64,000 bases of DNA from Natrialba asiatica DSM 12278 (GTDB taxonomy: Archaea; Halobacteriota; Halobacteria; Halobacteriales; Natrialbaceae), in NCBI RefSeq assembly GCF_000337555.1, contig NZ_AOIO01000034.1:98913-162912 (forward strand). The letters run 5' to 3'. Positions within the stretch are counted from its first letter, which is position 1; every line of letters begins with the position of its first letter. The notes under the pieces were generated by a model that saw only the letters and a list, made by a program, of their open reading frames with translations, was not told where the DNA came from and made no database searches. Positions 16,723 through 25,882 of this stretch are shown piece after piece. The position numbers and the translations under genes are program-made.

Positions 16723-17847
16723 ATGAACCAAGCCACAGGGGCCGATGAGGCCGCTGCCGTGACGTCTGCTGCCGTTCCCGGTCTCGGGGCGGTCTTTGCT
16801 GCCGTGATGCTCGCGGCGACGCTGCTTCCCGTTACGCGCGGGATCGAGAGCCCTGCGATCTGGGCGGCGGCCGCGTTCGCGGTCGTGACTGTCGTCGCCT
16901 TTCTCGCCAGTCGCCACGGGAGCCTCGACCGGCGACTGGCCGCGGCTGTCGCGGGCGCGTCGAGTATCGCCGTCGTCGTGCTCTCCGGCTACACGCTGAA
17001 TCAGGGAATCCCCGTCTCGGTCGAGGTTCCCGTCGTCCAATCGTCGTTTTCGCTGGTCTTTGCAGCCTTCGTGACGAGCGGACTTGCCGTGGGTGTGGCC
17101 GTTGCGGATTACTTCGGGATCGGGCTGGTCGGACTCAAGGAGCGAACGCAACGAACGACGATACTGTCTGCGCTCGGCTTTGGTGGATTGCTCGCCCCAC
17201 AGGTGGGCGCGCTCGTGATCGCACTGCCCGTGATGGCGGCGATCGGCGAACTGTCGCGGATCCAGTCGGTCGTCGTGAGCCAACTCGGGATGGCGCTTGG
17301 AACGGCGATCCTGGTCTGGTGGTACCTCTCGGTGACCGGACGTGACCTGTCGTACATCGATCTGCGACGGCCGACGGGGCGAGATCTCCTGCTGATCGCG
17401 GGGGGCGTCTTCGTCATCTTCGGGACGCTCGGAGCGATCTCACTGCTCTTTCAGGCGACCGGCGTCGAGAGTTCGGATCACGGGACGACCCAGCAGGCGG
17501 CGGAGAACCCCGAAATCCTGCTGGTGCTGGTACCGGCCTCGATTCTCGTCATCGGTCCCTTCGAAGAGTTGCTTTATCGAAATATCGTCCAGAAATCGCT
17601 GTACGAGTCGTTCTCCCGAGTCGGTGCCATCCTGATCGGCGGCATCATCTTCGCGATTATTCACACCCAGGCGTACTGGACTGCCGGCCCGGGACAGGTC
17701 GTCGCGAGCCTCGCCGTTATCTTCGGTCTGGCGCTCGTTCTGGGAACGCTGTACGAACGAACGGAGAATCTACTCGTGCCGGCGCTCGTTCACGGCGTCT
17801 ACAACGCCGTCCTCTTCGCGAACCTCTACTTCACGTACAGCGCGTAA
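16723..17847 (+). CDS. CPBP-family intramembrane metalloprotease
   Basis: Polytopic membrane protein of 374 residues, about nine TM helices. The three conserved CPBP (Abi/Rce1-like) motifs are present: EELLYRNIVQ near residue 281, FAIIHTQAYW near 310 and VHGVYNAVLF near 360, where Glu, His and Asn form the putative metal site. In eukaryotic Rce1 this fold cleaves prenylated proteins; in prokaryotes roles include immunity and processing, so the substrate here is unknown. It is downstream of pgi by 119 bases and not obviously linked to it. Confidence 0.88.
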   Translation: MNQATGADEAAAVTSAAVPGLGAVFAAVMLAATLLPVTRGIESPAIWAAAAFAVVTVVAFLASRHGSLDRRLAAAVAGASSIAVVVLSGYTLNQGIPVSVEVPVVQSSFSLVFAAFVTSGLAVGVAVADYFGIGLVGLKERTQRTTILSALGFGGLLAPQVGALVIALPVMAAIGELSRIQSVVVSQLGMALGTAILVWWYLSVTGRDLSYIDLRRPTGRDLLLIAGGVFVIFGTLGAISLLFQATGVESSDHGTTQQAAENPEILLVLVPASILVIGPFEELLYRNIVQKSLYESFSRVGAILIGGIIFAIIHTQAYWTAGPGQVVASLAVIFGLALVLGTLYERTENLLVPALVHGVYNAVLFANLYFTYSA

Positions 17848-17878
17848 CCCGGCACACGCTGTCGGAAGCCCGCTGACG

Positions 17879-18337
17879 TTATGACGGGTTCTTCCGCGCG
17901 AGTTCAGAGCCGCAGATCGGACACCGTTCTTTTTCCTCGTCGAACTCGCGGCCACAGCCCTGACACTGGTAGTGCCAGTGGCGCTGTTCCTCGATGCCGT
18001 CGCGGGCGATCACGTCGACGGCGACGTTTAATTTCTCGGAGACGTTTTGCATCGCGTAGTCGTCGGTCACGAGCGTGGCGTCGAGTTCGAAGCTCGCGGC
18101 GACGAGGCGGATGTCGGTATCGGAGAGGACGCTCAGGTCGCCGGACTCTTTGGCGGCGCGGCGGACCTTCTCGGTGGTGTCTTCGTTCGGGATGTGGATG
18201 TGCATGCCCGAACCCTCCATCGCGTCGAAGCGATAGGCGCTCTCGTCTTCGAGTTCCTCGCGGACGAGGGGGATGGTTGCGGTCTGTTCTGTTGTGTGAA
18301 AGTCGTGGATAAAAGCCGAGGAGTCGAGAACGTACAT
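17879..18337 (-). CDS. nob1: Nob1-like endonuclease (PIN domain plus zinc ribbon)
   Basis: Nob1 cleaves the 3' end of pre-16S rRNA during small-subunit maturation. The 152-residue protein starts MYVLDSSAFIHDF, placing the first catalytic Asp at residue 5, followed by further acidic residues in LSDTDIRLVAASFEL and TLVTDDYAMQNV. A C-terminal zinc ribbon has CQGC and CPIC knuckles. The start is four bases after the PRC-barrel stop, so both belong to one transcript, divergent from infB. Linkage of Nob1, PRC protein and aIF5B is consistent with a translation-related operon pair. Confidence 0.92.
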   Translation of the reverse strand: MYVLDSSAFIHDFHTTEQTATIPLVREELEDESAYRFDAMEGSGMHIHIPNEDTTEKVRRAAKESGDLSVLSDTDIRLVAASFELDATLVTDDYAMQNVSEKLNVAVDVIARDGIEEQRHWHYQCQGCGREFDEEKERCPICGSELARKNPS

Positions 18338-18341
18338 ACCC

Positions 18342-18587
18342 TTAGCGCTGGACGACGATGTAGTCTTTGACCGCCTGAACGCGGCTAACGGAGACGAGGA
18401 ATCGACCGGCGTCGTCGACGCTGAAGTCGACGGCCCGCTCCGGAAGTTCCTCGTCCGGTTCGATAACGAGGTTGTGAAGTTGACCCGATTTGAGGTCCAT
18501 GGTGATGTTGTACAGCAGCCCCAGTTCGGTGCCGTCCGACCCCATGACGGACTTGCCCGAGAGGTTCTCGGCGAGTATCTCACTCAT
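18342..18587 (-). CDS. PRC-barrel domain protein
   Basis: An 81-residue protein that is essentially one PRC barrel: SGKSVMGSDGTELGLLYNIT, LHNLVIEPDEELPERAVDF and a last strand DYIVVQR. Such archaeal PRC proteins are associated with RNA metabolism and, in other cases, with CdpB cell-division proteins. It is the first gene of a two-gene operon with nob1. A TATA box 27 bases upstream predicts a leaderless mRNA. Confidence 0.88.
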   Translation of the reverse strand: MSEILAENLSGKSVMGSDGTELGLLYNITMDLKSGQLHNLVIEPDEELPERAVDFSVDDAGRFLVSVSRVQAVKDYIVVQR

Positions 18588-18610
18588 GCATACTCGTATT
18601 TACTAATCGG

Positions 18611-18620
18611 TATTAAAAAC
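18611..18620 (-). promoter_or_regulatory. TATA box of the PRC-barrel/nob1 operon
   Basis: The minus strand reads gtttttaata, centred about 27 bases before the ATG at 18587. It is the strongest AT-rich word in this intergenic region. Confidence 0.6.
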
Positions 18621-18780
18621 CTCGGGCTCAACGCTGGTTGCGACGGCGGGCGAAGTCGTCACACAGCGCCAGTGGGAATCTCCGCTCCTGCTCGCGGGTG
18701 CCCGACAAAAGCGTTCGGAAACCCTGCTGTGCCGTCGTGAGGACCACACTTCTGCACTCGGCTGCGGGGCGTGACGATGG

Positions 18781-18790
18781 GTTTAACTAC
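18781..18790 (+). promoter_or_regulatory. TATA-like box of infB
   Basis: The word gtttaactac lies about 50 bases before the infB ATG, predicting a transcript with a leader of roughly 25 bases. That is longer than for most genes here. Confidence 0.4.
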
Positions 18791-18834
18791 CGCCCTCCGG
18801 ATTCTCTAGGCAAGAGCTTCTCTGGTGGTTCATC

Positions 18835-20664
18835 ATGTCGGATACCGATACGGACACGGACACAGACGCAGACGCGGGCGCACGCAACTCCACATCTCTC
18901 AGAACGCCGATCGTCGCCGTCCTCGGACACGTCGATCACGGGAAGACGAGTCTCCTCGATAAGATCCGCGGCTCGGCGGTCATCGAGGGTGAAGCAGGGG
19001 CGATCACCCAGCACATCGGCGCGACGGCCGTTCCGCTCGACGTGATCTCCTCGATCGCGGGCGACCTCGTCGACCCCGATGACTTCGATCTCCCCGGCCT
19101 CCTGTTCATCGACACGCCGGGACATCACTCCTTTACGACGCTTCGTTCTCGCGGCGGCGCGCTGGCTGACATCGCCATCCTCGTCGTCGACGTCAACGAC
19201 GGCTTCCAGCCCCAGACGCTCGAGGCGCTCGACATCCTCAAGCGTTCGGAGACGCCGTTTATCGTCGCGGCGAACAAGATCGACACCGTTCCCGGCTGGA
19301 ACGCAACCGAGGACTCGCCGATCAACGCGACCTACGAGGCCCAGACCGACCGCGTCAGTTCGCGCCTCGACGAAAGCCTCTACGAGATCATCGGCAACCT
19401 CTCGGACGAGGGCTTCTCCGCCGACCTCTACTGGCGGGTGCAGAACTTCCAGCGCAACGTCGGCGTCGTCCCCGTCTCGGCGATGACCGGTGAGGGCGTT
19501 CCCGACCTCCTCACCGTTATGATGGGGCTCTCGCAGCGCTATATGAAAGAGGAGATGGAGATCGACGTCACCGGCCCCGGCGTCGGTACCGTTCTCGAAG
19601 TCAAAGAAGAGAAAGGCTTCGGGACGACCATCGACACCGTCCTCTACGACGGCACGATCAGGGCCGACGATCAGCTCGTCGTCGGTGGCATGAACGAACC
19701 CATCGTCACCGACGTACGCGCCCTGCTCCAGCCGCGCCCGCTCGCCGAAATCCGCACCGAAAGCCGGTTCGAAAAAGTCGACGAAATCTCGGCCGCCTCG
19801 GGGATCAAGATCGCGGCCCCCGAACTCGAAGACGCGATGGCCGGCGCACCCGTCCGCGTCGTCCGCGACCGCGAACTCGACGAGGTTATCCAAGAGGTTG
19901 AAGCCGAACTCGCAGACATCGCCGTCGACACCGCCGAAGAGGGCGTCGTCGTCAAAGCCGACACCCTCGGCAGTCTCGAGGCGATGGCCGACGCGCTTGA
20001 CGAGGCCGAAGTACCGATCGTTCGCGCCGAAGTCGGCGACGTTGCCCCCCGAGACGTGTCAGTCGCTTCGACCGCCGACGACCCGAAACAGCAGGCCATC
20101 CTCGGATTCAACGTCGAGACGCTCTCCGACGCCGATCAGCGCGCCGAAACCGAAGACGTGACGATCTTTACGGACGAAGTCATCTATCAACTCATCGACG
20201 AGTACGAGGAGCACGTCGACGAACTCGAACGCGCCCAGCAAGACACCATCCTCGACAACATCGTCCGCCCCGCCCGCTTTCGCATCCTTCCCGACCACAC
20301 CTTCCGCCAGAACGATCCCGCCGTCGTCGGCGTCGAGGTGAACTCCGGAACCGTCCAAAACAACACTAATATCGTGAAATTCGACGGCTCCGAACCCGAG
20401 CGCGTCGGGCAAGTCAAGGGGATTCAAGAGCAAGGCGAAGACGTCGACGAAGCCCGCGCCGGCAACCGCGTCTCCGTCGCCATCGACGGCCCTACCGTCG
20501 GCCGCCAGATCGAGGAAGACGACGAACTCTGGGCAGAAATCCCCGAAAAACACGCCAAAATCTTAGAACAGGAACTTGCGAGCGAAATCCCCGGCGACGA
20601 ACTCGAGGCGCTGAACATGTACCTCGACAAACAGCGCAGCCGAGATCCGTTCTGGGGCAAGTAA
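18835..20664 (+). CDS. infB: Translation initiation factor aIF5B/IF-2
   Basis: GTPase that promotes ribosomal subunit joining and initiator tRNA placement. The 609-residue protein has the G motifs GHVDHGKTSL (G1), DTPGHH (G3) and AANKID (G4) in the first 160 residues, then domain II (VGTVLEVKEEKGFGTTIDTV), domain III (VVVKADTLGSLEAMADAL) and domain IV with its C-terminal helices ending DPFWGK, matching archaeal aIF5B length and order. The N-terminus carries a Thr-Asp repeat encoded by near-perfect hexamers. No intein is present. Confidence 0.95.
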   Translation: MSDTDTDTDTDADAGARNSTSLRTPIVAVLGHVDHGKTSLLDKIRGSAVIEGEAGAITQHIGATAVPLDVISSIAGDLVDPDDFDLPGLLFIDTPGHHSFTTLRSRGGALADIAILVVDVNDGFQPQTLEALDILKRSETPFIVAANKIDTVPGWNATEDSPINATYEAQTDRVSSRLDESLYEIIGNLSDEGFSADLYWRVQNFQRNVGVVPVSAMTGEGVPDLLTVMMGLSQRYMKEEMEIDVTGPGVGTVLEVKEEKGFGTTIDTVLYDGTIRADDQLVVGGMNEPIVTDVRALLQPRPLAEIRTESRFEKVDEISAASGIKIAAPELEDAMAGAPVRVVRDRELDEVIQEVEAELADIAVDTAEEGVVVKADTLGSLEAMADALDEAEVPIVRAEVGDVAPRDVSVASTADDPKQQAILGFNVETLSDADQRAETEDVTIFTDEVIYQLIDEYEEHVDELERAQQDTILDNIVRPARFRILPDHTFRQNDPAVVGVEVNSGTVQNNTNIVKFDGSEPERVGQVKGIQEQGEDVDEARAGNRVSVAIDGPTVGRQIEEDDELWAEIPEKHAKILEQELASEIPGDELEALNMYLDKQRSRDPFWGK

Positions 20665-20759
20665 GCGACGGCTAGCGCGATAGTTCTTCGCACCGAACGC
20701 CGGCGGTGTGGCGTCGCTGACGGCGATCCGATCCTCCTAAAATAACACTTGAGTAGCGG

Positions 20760-21773
20760 TCACTCGGGCGTCTCGAGTTCAGCTGCCGCGTCGGGATCTG
20801 CCGTCGTCTCGGTCGCGGTCGAACGCTCGGGAACCGACGCGCCGCCATCGGCGGCTCGCCCGTCGCGCAGCTGGTTCGTTTCGGGCCGTCGAACGCGATC
20901 GAGTGCATCCCGAAGCGATTCGGCATCGGGCTCGATCGCCTCCCGATCGCAGCGAACGTCGAGCCACCGGGAGGTGAATCGGCCGAACCACCGTCGTTCG
21001 AGGACGAGTTCGTCGTCGGTCAGCCGAACGTCGGTGATGGCGTTCCAGGGGATGAACTTCCGCGCGAACGGGCGTTTGTGGACGAGGCCGGCCTCGTGGG
21101 CGCGCAGTTCGGGCGGGTTCCACCGGTCGCCGGGATCGAGTTCGTTCCAACTTCCCGGGCCGCGGTGGGAGGTGAGGAAGATCAGGATGCCGTAGAACGC
21201 CCAGATCAGCCCCTGTCCGTTGCCCGCCGCCGCGCTGATCAGTCCGAAGACGACCACCAGACCCATGATTGCGACGAAGATGCACTCGCCGGGGCTGATG
21301 CCGGCCGGATGATACTCCCAGTTCGCGGCCGACTCCTCGGGCGTGAGCGCCGCGACGTAGCGATTGCGGCTCATCCGATCGAGGCCGTACGCCGAGACGG
21401 CGGTCAGCAGCGCGAAAACGCCCACGACGAGCTGGAATCGAGCGGAGAGATCGACTGCGACGACGGCCGGAGCGGCGACGAGCGCTGTGAGCGCGACTGC
21501 CGGAAGATAGCAGGCAAGTCGTCGCCACCGGCTGCGGCCGATCCGCTCGGGAAGGCCGTAGGCTCGTTTCGCGAGGATGTGCCCGAGAATCGCCACGCAG
21601 GTGACCACGCTGGGCAGGATACCGAGCAGCGTCGCCGTCGCTGCCCCGGCCGCGGTTCCCACGGCCGCCGCGATTCCCGTGACGGCGACCCCGAGGTAGA
21701 ACCCGAAGCCGGCCTGAAAGCTGATATCTGGGTCGCTAATCTCGAGGGTCGCCCGTCGTTCGTGAGCTGTCAC
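20760..21773 (-). CDS. Haloarchaeal membrane protein with PH-like C-terminal region
   Basis: Predicted 337-residue membrane protein of unknown function. After an acidic N-terminus (TAHERRATLEISDPDISFQA) come two TM pairs (about 25-75 and 90-140) and another near 165-200. The C-terminal third is soluble, with a bacterial-PH-like strand order in LVHKRPFARKFIPWNAITDV and LVLERRWFGRFTSRWLDVRC, then a disordered acidic tail. The GTG at 21773 is chosen because a TATA-like word (gtattttacg on the minus strand, about 21802-21811) predicts transcription from about 21779, downstream of the alternative GTG at 21788. Confidence 0.7.
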   Translation of the reverse strand: MTAHERRATLEISDPDISFQAGFGFYLGVAVTGIAAAVGTAAGAATATLLGILPSVVTCVAILGHILAKRAYGLPERIGRSRWRRLACYLPAVALTALVAAPAVVAVDLSARFQLVVGVFALLTAVSAYGLDRMSRNRYVAALTPEESAANWEYHPAGISPGECIFVAIMGLVVVFGLISAAAGNGQGLIWAFYGILIFLTSHRGPGSWNELDPGDRWNPPELRAHEAGLVHKRPFARKFIPWNAITDVRLTDDELVLERRWFGRFTSRWLDVRCDREAIEPDAESLRDALDRVRRPETNQLRDGRAADGGASVPERSTATETTADPDAAAELETPE

Positions 21774-21900
21774 TAATAGGTACTCCACGCATCCCTATCG
21801 TAAAATACGCTTTGGATGCTCTCGCTGCGACGTTTCTCTGATCCCGTCGATCCCCGCAAGTGCTATAGTAACACGGTCGGGTTGCGAGTTCCACTAGAAT

Positions 21901-21910
21901 CATTATATGG
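21901..21910 (+). promoter_or_regulatory. TATA box of the 116-aa gene
   Basis: The word cattatatgg is centred about 26 bases before the ATG at 21932 and is a close match to the haloarchaeal TATA consensus. Confidence 0.6.
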
Positions 21911-21931
21911 ATACTGCGGGTAGTGTTATCC

Positions 21932-22282
21932 ATGCTCGTCCACTGTCGCCAGTACAAACACGAGGAGGTTCAGTTCGATGATAATCGGACGACAGGCGAG
22001 TCCCAGACCGAGGACACGGTCAATCCGGATTCGGAGGACTACTTCGGGGCGGATATCGACGATTTCGAGCTTGAAACCTGGGATACCATCGAGTTCAGGG
22101 GCGACCCGATCCAGCGCCGCTCCGTTACGATCGACGGCGTTACCGCCGTCTCCGTGCCGGACGATCCGACTGAGGAGGACGATAGTACCCTTCCCGGGGG
22201 AACGGTTCAACTTCGTCTGGACAGCGGCATCGAAACGCTCGAACACGCTGCGATCGTCGAAGTGCAAGACGAAAACCCCTAG
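21932..22282 (+). CDS. Acidic haloarchaeal protein of unknown function (116 aa)
   Basis: A soluble, very acidic protein of 116 residues. The core is a beta-rich domain, ELETWDTIEFRGDPIQRRSV then TIDGVTAVSVPDDP and GGTVQLRLDSGIETLEHAAI, preceded by a disordered Asp/Glu-rich stretch. The ATG at 21932 follows a good TATA box at leaderless spacing, so the upstream in-frame GTG at 21923 is less likely. It precedes pyrG by 162 bases on the same strand but is probably a separate transcript. I do not recognise the family. Confidence 0.6.
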   Translation: MLVHCRQYKHEEVQFDDNRTTGESQTEDTVNPDSEDYFGADIDDFELETWDTIEFRGDPIQRRSVTIDGVTAVSVPDDPTEEDDSTLPGGTVQLRLDSGIETLEHAAIVEVQDENP

Positions 22283-22444
22283 TCGGGCCGCAAGCAGACG
22301 GGCGTGCAGGCAGTCGATCAATCGCGGGAAGGTAAACGGGCGGTCATCGTCGAATCCGATCGGGGACGCTATCGGCGTATGGTAGCTACTGTCGTTTCCG
22401 ATCCCCTCCGAAATCGTTTTCAACCGCTCACGCGGACACTCGGT

Positions 22445-24136
22445 ATGCCGACGGAACCGGACACTCATTATGACCCCTCCCTGGGGAACAAGTTCATCTT
22501 CGTCACCGGCGGTGTGATGTCGGGACTCGGAAAGGGAATTACGGCCGCGAGCACCGGCCGACTTCTCAAAAACGCCGGGTTCGACGTTACCGCCGTCAAG
22601 ATCGACCCGTACCTGAACGTCGATGCGGGGACGATGAACCCCTACCAGCACGGAGAGGTGTACGTCTTGGAGGATGGCGGCGAGGTCGACCTCGACCTGG
22701 GGAACTACGAGCGATTCCTCGATGTCGACATGACCTCGGACCACAACATCACCACCGGGAAGACCTACAAACACGTCATCGAAAAGGAACGCGCCGGCGA
22801 CTACCTCGGGAAGACGGTCCAGATCATCCCGCACATCACCGACGACATCAAACGCCGCATTCGCGAGGCCGCCGCGGGACACGACGTCTGTATCGTCGAG
22901 GTCGGCGGGACGGTCGGAGACATCGAGGGCATGCCCTATCTCGAGGCCCTGCGCCAGTTCGCCCACGAGGAAGACGAGGAAGACATCCTCTTTACACACG
23001 TTACCCTCGTCCCCTACTCGAAAAACGGCGAACAGAAGACCAAGCCGACCCAGCACTCGGTCAAAGAGGTCCGCTCGATCGGCCTCCAGCCCGACGTGAT
23101 CGTCGGCCGCTGCGAGGACAAGCTCGATCCCGAGACCAAGGAGAAAATCGCGCTGTTCTGCGACATTCCGACCGACGCCGTGTTCTCGAATCCCGACGTC
23201 GAGGACGTCTACCACGTCCCGCTGATGGTCGAAGACGAGGGACTCGACCAGTACGTCCTCGAGCGATTCGGCCTCGCCGACGAGGCGCTGCCGGAGGGCG
23301 AACGAGCCAACGAGTGGCGCGATATCGTCACGACCGAGAAATCGGGCACCGTCGACATCGCGCTGGTCGGCAAGTACGACCTTGAAGACGCCTACATGTC
23401 GATCCACGAATCGCTGAAACACGCCGGCTTCGAACTCGGCGTCGACGTGAACGTCCACTGGGTCCACGCCGACGGAATGGCCGACGGCTACGACGACCAA
23501 CTCGAGGACGTCGACGGCGTCATCGTCCCCGGCGGCTTCGGGATGCGCGGGACGGAAGGCAAGATCGAGGCGGTTCGATACGCCCGCGAGAACGACGTCC
23601 CCTTCCTCGGACTCTGTCTCGGCTTCCAGATGGCCGTCGTCGAGTACGCCCGCAACGTCTTGGGACTCGAGGACGCTCACTCCGCCGAGATGGACGAGGA
23701 CACGCCCAACCCCGTCATCGACATCCTCCCCGAGCAGTACGAAGTCGAGGACATGGGCGGAACGATGCGACTCGGCGAACACACGACCGTCATCGAACCC
23801 GAAACGCTCGCCTACGACCTCTACGGTGACACGTCCTGTTCCGAGCGCCACCGCCACCGCTACGAGGTCAACCCCGAATACTTCGAGCAGTTTGCGGCCG
23901 AACCGCTGACCTTCTCCGGGACCGCGGGCAACCGGATGGAGATCCTCGAACTCGAGGGCCATCCGTACTTCCTCGGAACGCAGTTCCATCCCGAGTACAC
24001 GTCCCGTCCGGGCCAGCCGAGTCCACCGTTCCTCGGATTGGTCGAGGCGGTCACCGACGGCAGTACAACCAGCGCCACGGACGCCGCCACCGAAACGGAC
24101 GGCGAAACCGACACCGAAACAGAGGTAACCCACTGA
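22445..24136 (+). CDS. pyrG: CTP synthase
   Basis: Converts UTP to CTP using glutamine and ATP. The 563-residue protein has the N-terminal synthetase domain ([52 protein letters not shown]) and a C-terminal class I glutaminase domain with nucleophile Cys in [16 protein letters not shown] and His/Glu in [15 protein letters not shown] Thr/Glu/Asp-repeat tail of about 25 residues extends beyond the usual end. The stop overlaps the guaAb start as TGATG, indicating translational coupling between CTP and GMP synthesis. Confidence 0.95.
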   Translation: MPTEPDTHYDPSLGNKFIFVTGGVMSGLGKGITAASTGRLLKNAGFDVTAVKIDPYLNVDAGTMNPYQHGEVYVLEDGGEVDLDLGNYERFLDVDMTSDHNITTGKTYKHVIEKERAGDYLGKTVQIIPHITDDIKRRIREAAAGHDVCIVEVGGTVGDIEGMPYLEALRQFAHEEDEEDILFTHVTLVPYSKNGEQKTKPTQHSVKEVRSIGLQPDVIVGRCEDKLDPETKEKIALFCDIPTDAVFSNPDVEDVYHVPLMVEDEGLDQYVLERFGLADEALPEGERANEWRDIVTTEKSGTVDIALVGKYDLEDAYMSIHESLKHAGFELGVDVNVHWVHADGMADGYDDQLEDVDGVIVPGGFGMRGTEGKIEAVRYARENDVPFLGLCLGFQMAVVEYARNVLGLEDAHSAEMDEDTPNPVIDILPEQYEVEDMGGTMRLGEHTTVIEPETLAYDLYGDTSCSERHRHRYEVNPEYFEQFAAEPLTFSGTAGNRMEILELEGHPYFLGTQFHPEYTSRPGQPSPPFLGLVEAVTDGSTTSATDAATETDGETDTETEVTH

Positions 24137-25053
24137 TGGTAGACACTGAAACGTTCGTTCCAGACGCGATCGACGAAATCCGGGCCGAAATCGGCAACGC
24201 AAATGCCGTCATCGCCCTCTCCGGCGGCGTCGACTCCTCCGTCGCTGCGGCCCTGGCTTACGAGGCTATCGGCGACCAACTCACACCCGTCTACGTCGAC
24301 ACCGGCCTGATGCGCAAGGGCGAAACCGCCGGCATCCGCGACACGTTCGACTACATGGACTCCCTGCGGATCGTCGACGCGAAAGACCGCTTTCTCGACG
24401 CGCTCGCCGGCGTGACGGATCCCGAAGCAAAGCGCGAAATCATCGGCGAGCAGTTCATCCGCGAGTTCGAACGCGAGGCAACGGAGTCCGATGCCGACTA
24501 CCTCGTCCAGGGGACGATCTACCCCGACCGCATCGAAAGCGAGGGCGGCATCAAATCCCACCACAACGTCGGCGGGCTCCCCGACGTCGTCGACTTCGAC
24601 GGCATCGTCGAACCCGTTCGGGACCTCTACAAAGACGAGGTTCGCGACGTTGCCCGCCACCTCGACCTGGAGGAGGTCGTCGCCGAACGGATGCCGTTCC
24701 CCGGCCCCGGCCTCGCAGTGCGGGTCATCGGCGAAGTCACCGACGAAAAACTCGAGGTCGCACGCCACGCCTGTCACGTCGTCGAAGACGAACTCGAGGA
24801 ATACGATCCGTGGCAAGCGCTGGCCGCCGTGATCGGCAAAGCCACGGGTGTCAAGGGCGACAACCGCGTTCACGGCTGGGTCGTCTCCGTCCGTTCGGTC
24901 GAATCACGTGACGGAATGACCGCCCGCGCACAGGAGATCGACTGGGAGACCCTCCAGCGCATCCAGTCCCGGATCACCGGCCAGAACGACAACGTGGCGC
25001 GCGTCGTCTACGACGTAACCCACAAGCCACCGGCAACGATCGAGTACGAATGA
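24136..25053 (+). CDS. guaAb: GMP synthase, ATP-pyrophosphatase subunit
   Basis: Amidates XMP to GMP with ammonia supplied by a separate glutaminase subunit; archaea commonly split GuaA in two. The 305-residue protein has the PP-loop [44 protein letters not shown] and the C-terminal dimerisation domain ending [10 protein letters not shown]. No glutaminase domain is fused and no guaAa is adjacent. The start overlaps the pyrG stop and the stop overlaps the next gene by ATGA. Confidence 0.94.
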   Translation: MVDTETFVPDAIDEIRAEIGNANAVIALSGGVDSSVAAALAYEAIGDQLTPVYVDTGLMRKGETAGIRDTFDYMDSLRIVDAKDRFLDALAGVTDPEAKREIIGEQFIREFEREATESDADYLVQGTIYPDRIESEGGIKSHHNVGGLPDVVDFDGIVEPVRDLYKDEVRDVARHLDLEEVVAERMPFPGPGLAVRVIGEVTDEKLEVARHACHVVEDELEEYDPWQALAAVIGKATGVKGDNRVHGWVVSVRSVESRDGMTARAQEIDWETLQRIQSRITGQNDNVARVVYDVTHKPPATIEYE

Positions 25054-25415
25054 GCGACACAAACACAGACAGCGATACAGAGACAGAGACAGACCTGCAC
25101 GCAATCGTCGCCGGTCCCGATGAGGACGGTCTCGCCGACGCGCTCGAAGCCGAAGGCGTCACCGTCACCCGACTCGGCGGCGTCATCTCGCGCCCGCAAT
25201 TGGAGGACGCCGGTATCGTCGAAACCGATCTCTACGTCCTGACCGACATCGATCAGGCGACGACGATTCCGATCGTCTACGATCTTACCGACGACCTGCG
25301 GACCGTTACTTACGCCCGTCGGACCGTCCCCGAGTTCGTCAAGGGACAACTCGACCTCGCGATCGACCCCCGCCTCATGTCGCCCGACGTCGTCGCGGAT
25401 GAACTCGCCGAATAG
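25050..25415 (+). CDS. DUF7126-like small protein coupled to guaAb
   Basis: A 121-residue acidic protein coupled to guaAb by an ATGA overlap. After a Thr/Asp/Glu-repeat N-terminus, the fold looks Rossmann-like: [40 protein letters not shown] and [20 protein letters not shown], a layout reminiscent of a TrkA-N/RCK half without the glycine loop. It is sometimes annotated as a CTP synthetase-like protein because of its operon position, which the sequence does not support. A regulatory role in CTP/GMP synthesis is inference. Confidence 0.78.
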   Translation: MSDTNTDSDTETETDLHAIVAGPDEDGLADALEAEGVTVTRLGGVISRPQLEDAGIVETDLYVLTDIDQATTIPIVYDLTDDLRTVTYARRTVPEFVKGQLDLAIDPRLMSPDVVADELAE

Positions 25416-25592
25416 GTGGGGCACCCTGCGGCCCTGCAGCGGTTATTCCGGCAATTTCTGCCACCCACGAGTACGCTGCCGCCAAACTGACCACCGAGAA
25501 CGGATACACTCCCTCTAAACGGTTCTACTGGTCGTATTAGTCGATTAAATCCGGGTTAAACTCGGGAAATCCGGGACAAGAGCAGTGGACCA

Positions 25593-25882
25593 TCACCCCG
25601 GTTCAAGTAGATCCCTCCAATAGGCACAGGTGGAGGTCGACGGGTACACCTCACCCGAGGCACCCACGACTCCCGTGACTTCCAGCAATCCCACCACAGC
25701 ACCCTTCCCCCACCATTGCCACACCGCAATCGCTGTCCCGTGGGAACTGCACCAGCCCGCGGGCAACTGCGGCTCTGGCACCTGTACTCGGGGCGTCTTT
25801 CGTCCCGAGTCCTTCAGGATTCGTTCTCGGCTAAACTGTCGACCAGTCCCAATAGACCGCGAGTGAACGCCGAGTACCGCCC
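25593..25882 (-). pseudogene. Possible relic of a tnpB-type mobile element 3' end, or structured RNA region
   Basis: The 467-base stretch from 25416 to 25882 has no ordinary gene. On the minus strand an open frame reads GRKTPRVQVPEPQLPAGWCS and ends YWRDLLEPG before the stop at 25593. This resembles, from memory, the variable C-terminal tails of haloarchaeal IS1341-type TnpB proteins, with none of the catalytic part left. The DNA has strong hairpin potential, for example GACTCGGG pairing with CCCGAGT across about ten bases near 25800-25830. Third-position GC is lower than in neighbouring genes. It does not match RNase P RNA or SRP RNA core motifs. Confidence 0.3.

Noticed and set aside
25416..25882. 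RNase P RNA or SRP RNA
   Set aside because: The gap is gene-free, hairpin-rich and the right size, but lacks the conserved core motifs I know for either RNA (for example GAGGAAAGTCC or GGAAGG-AGCA).
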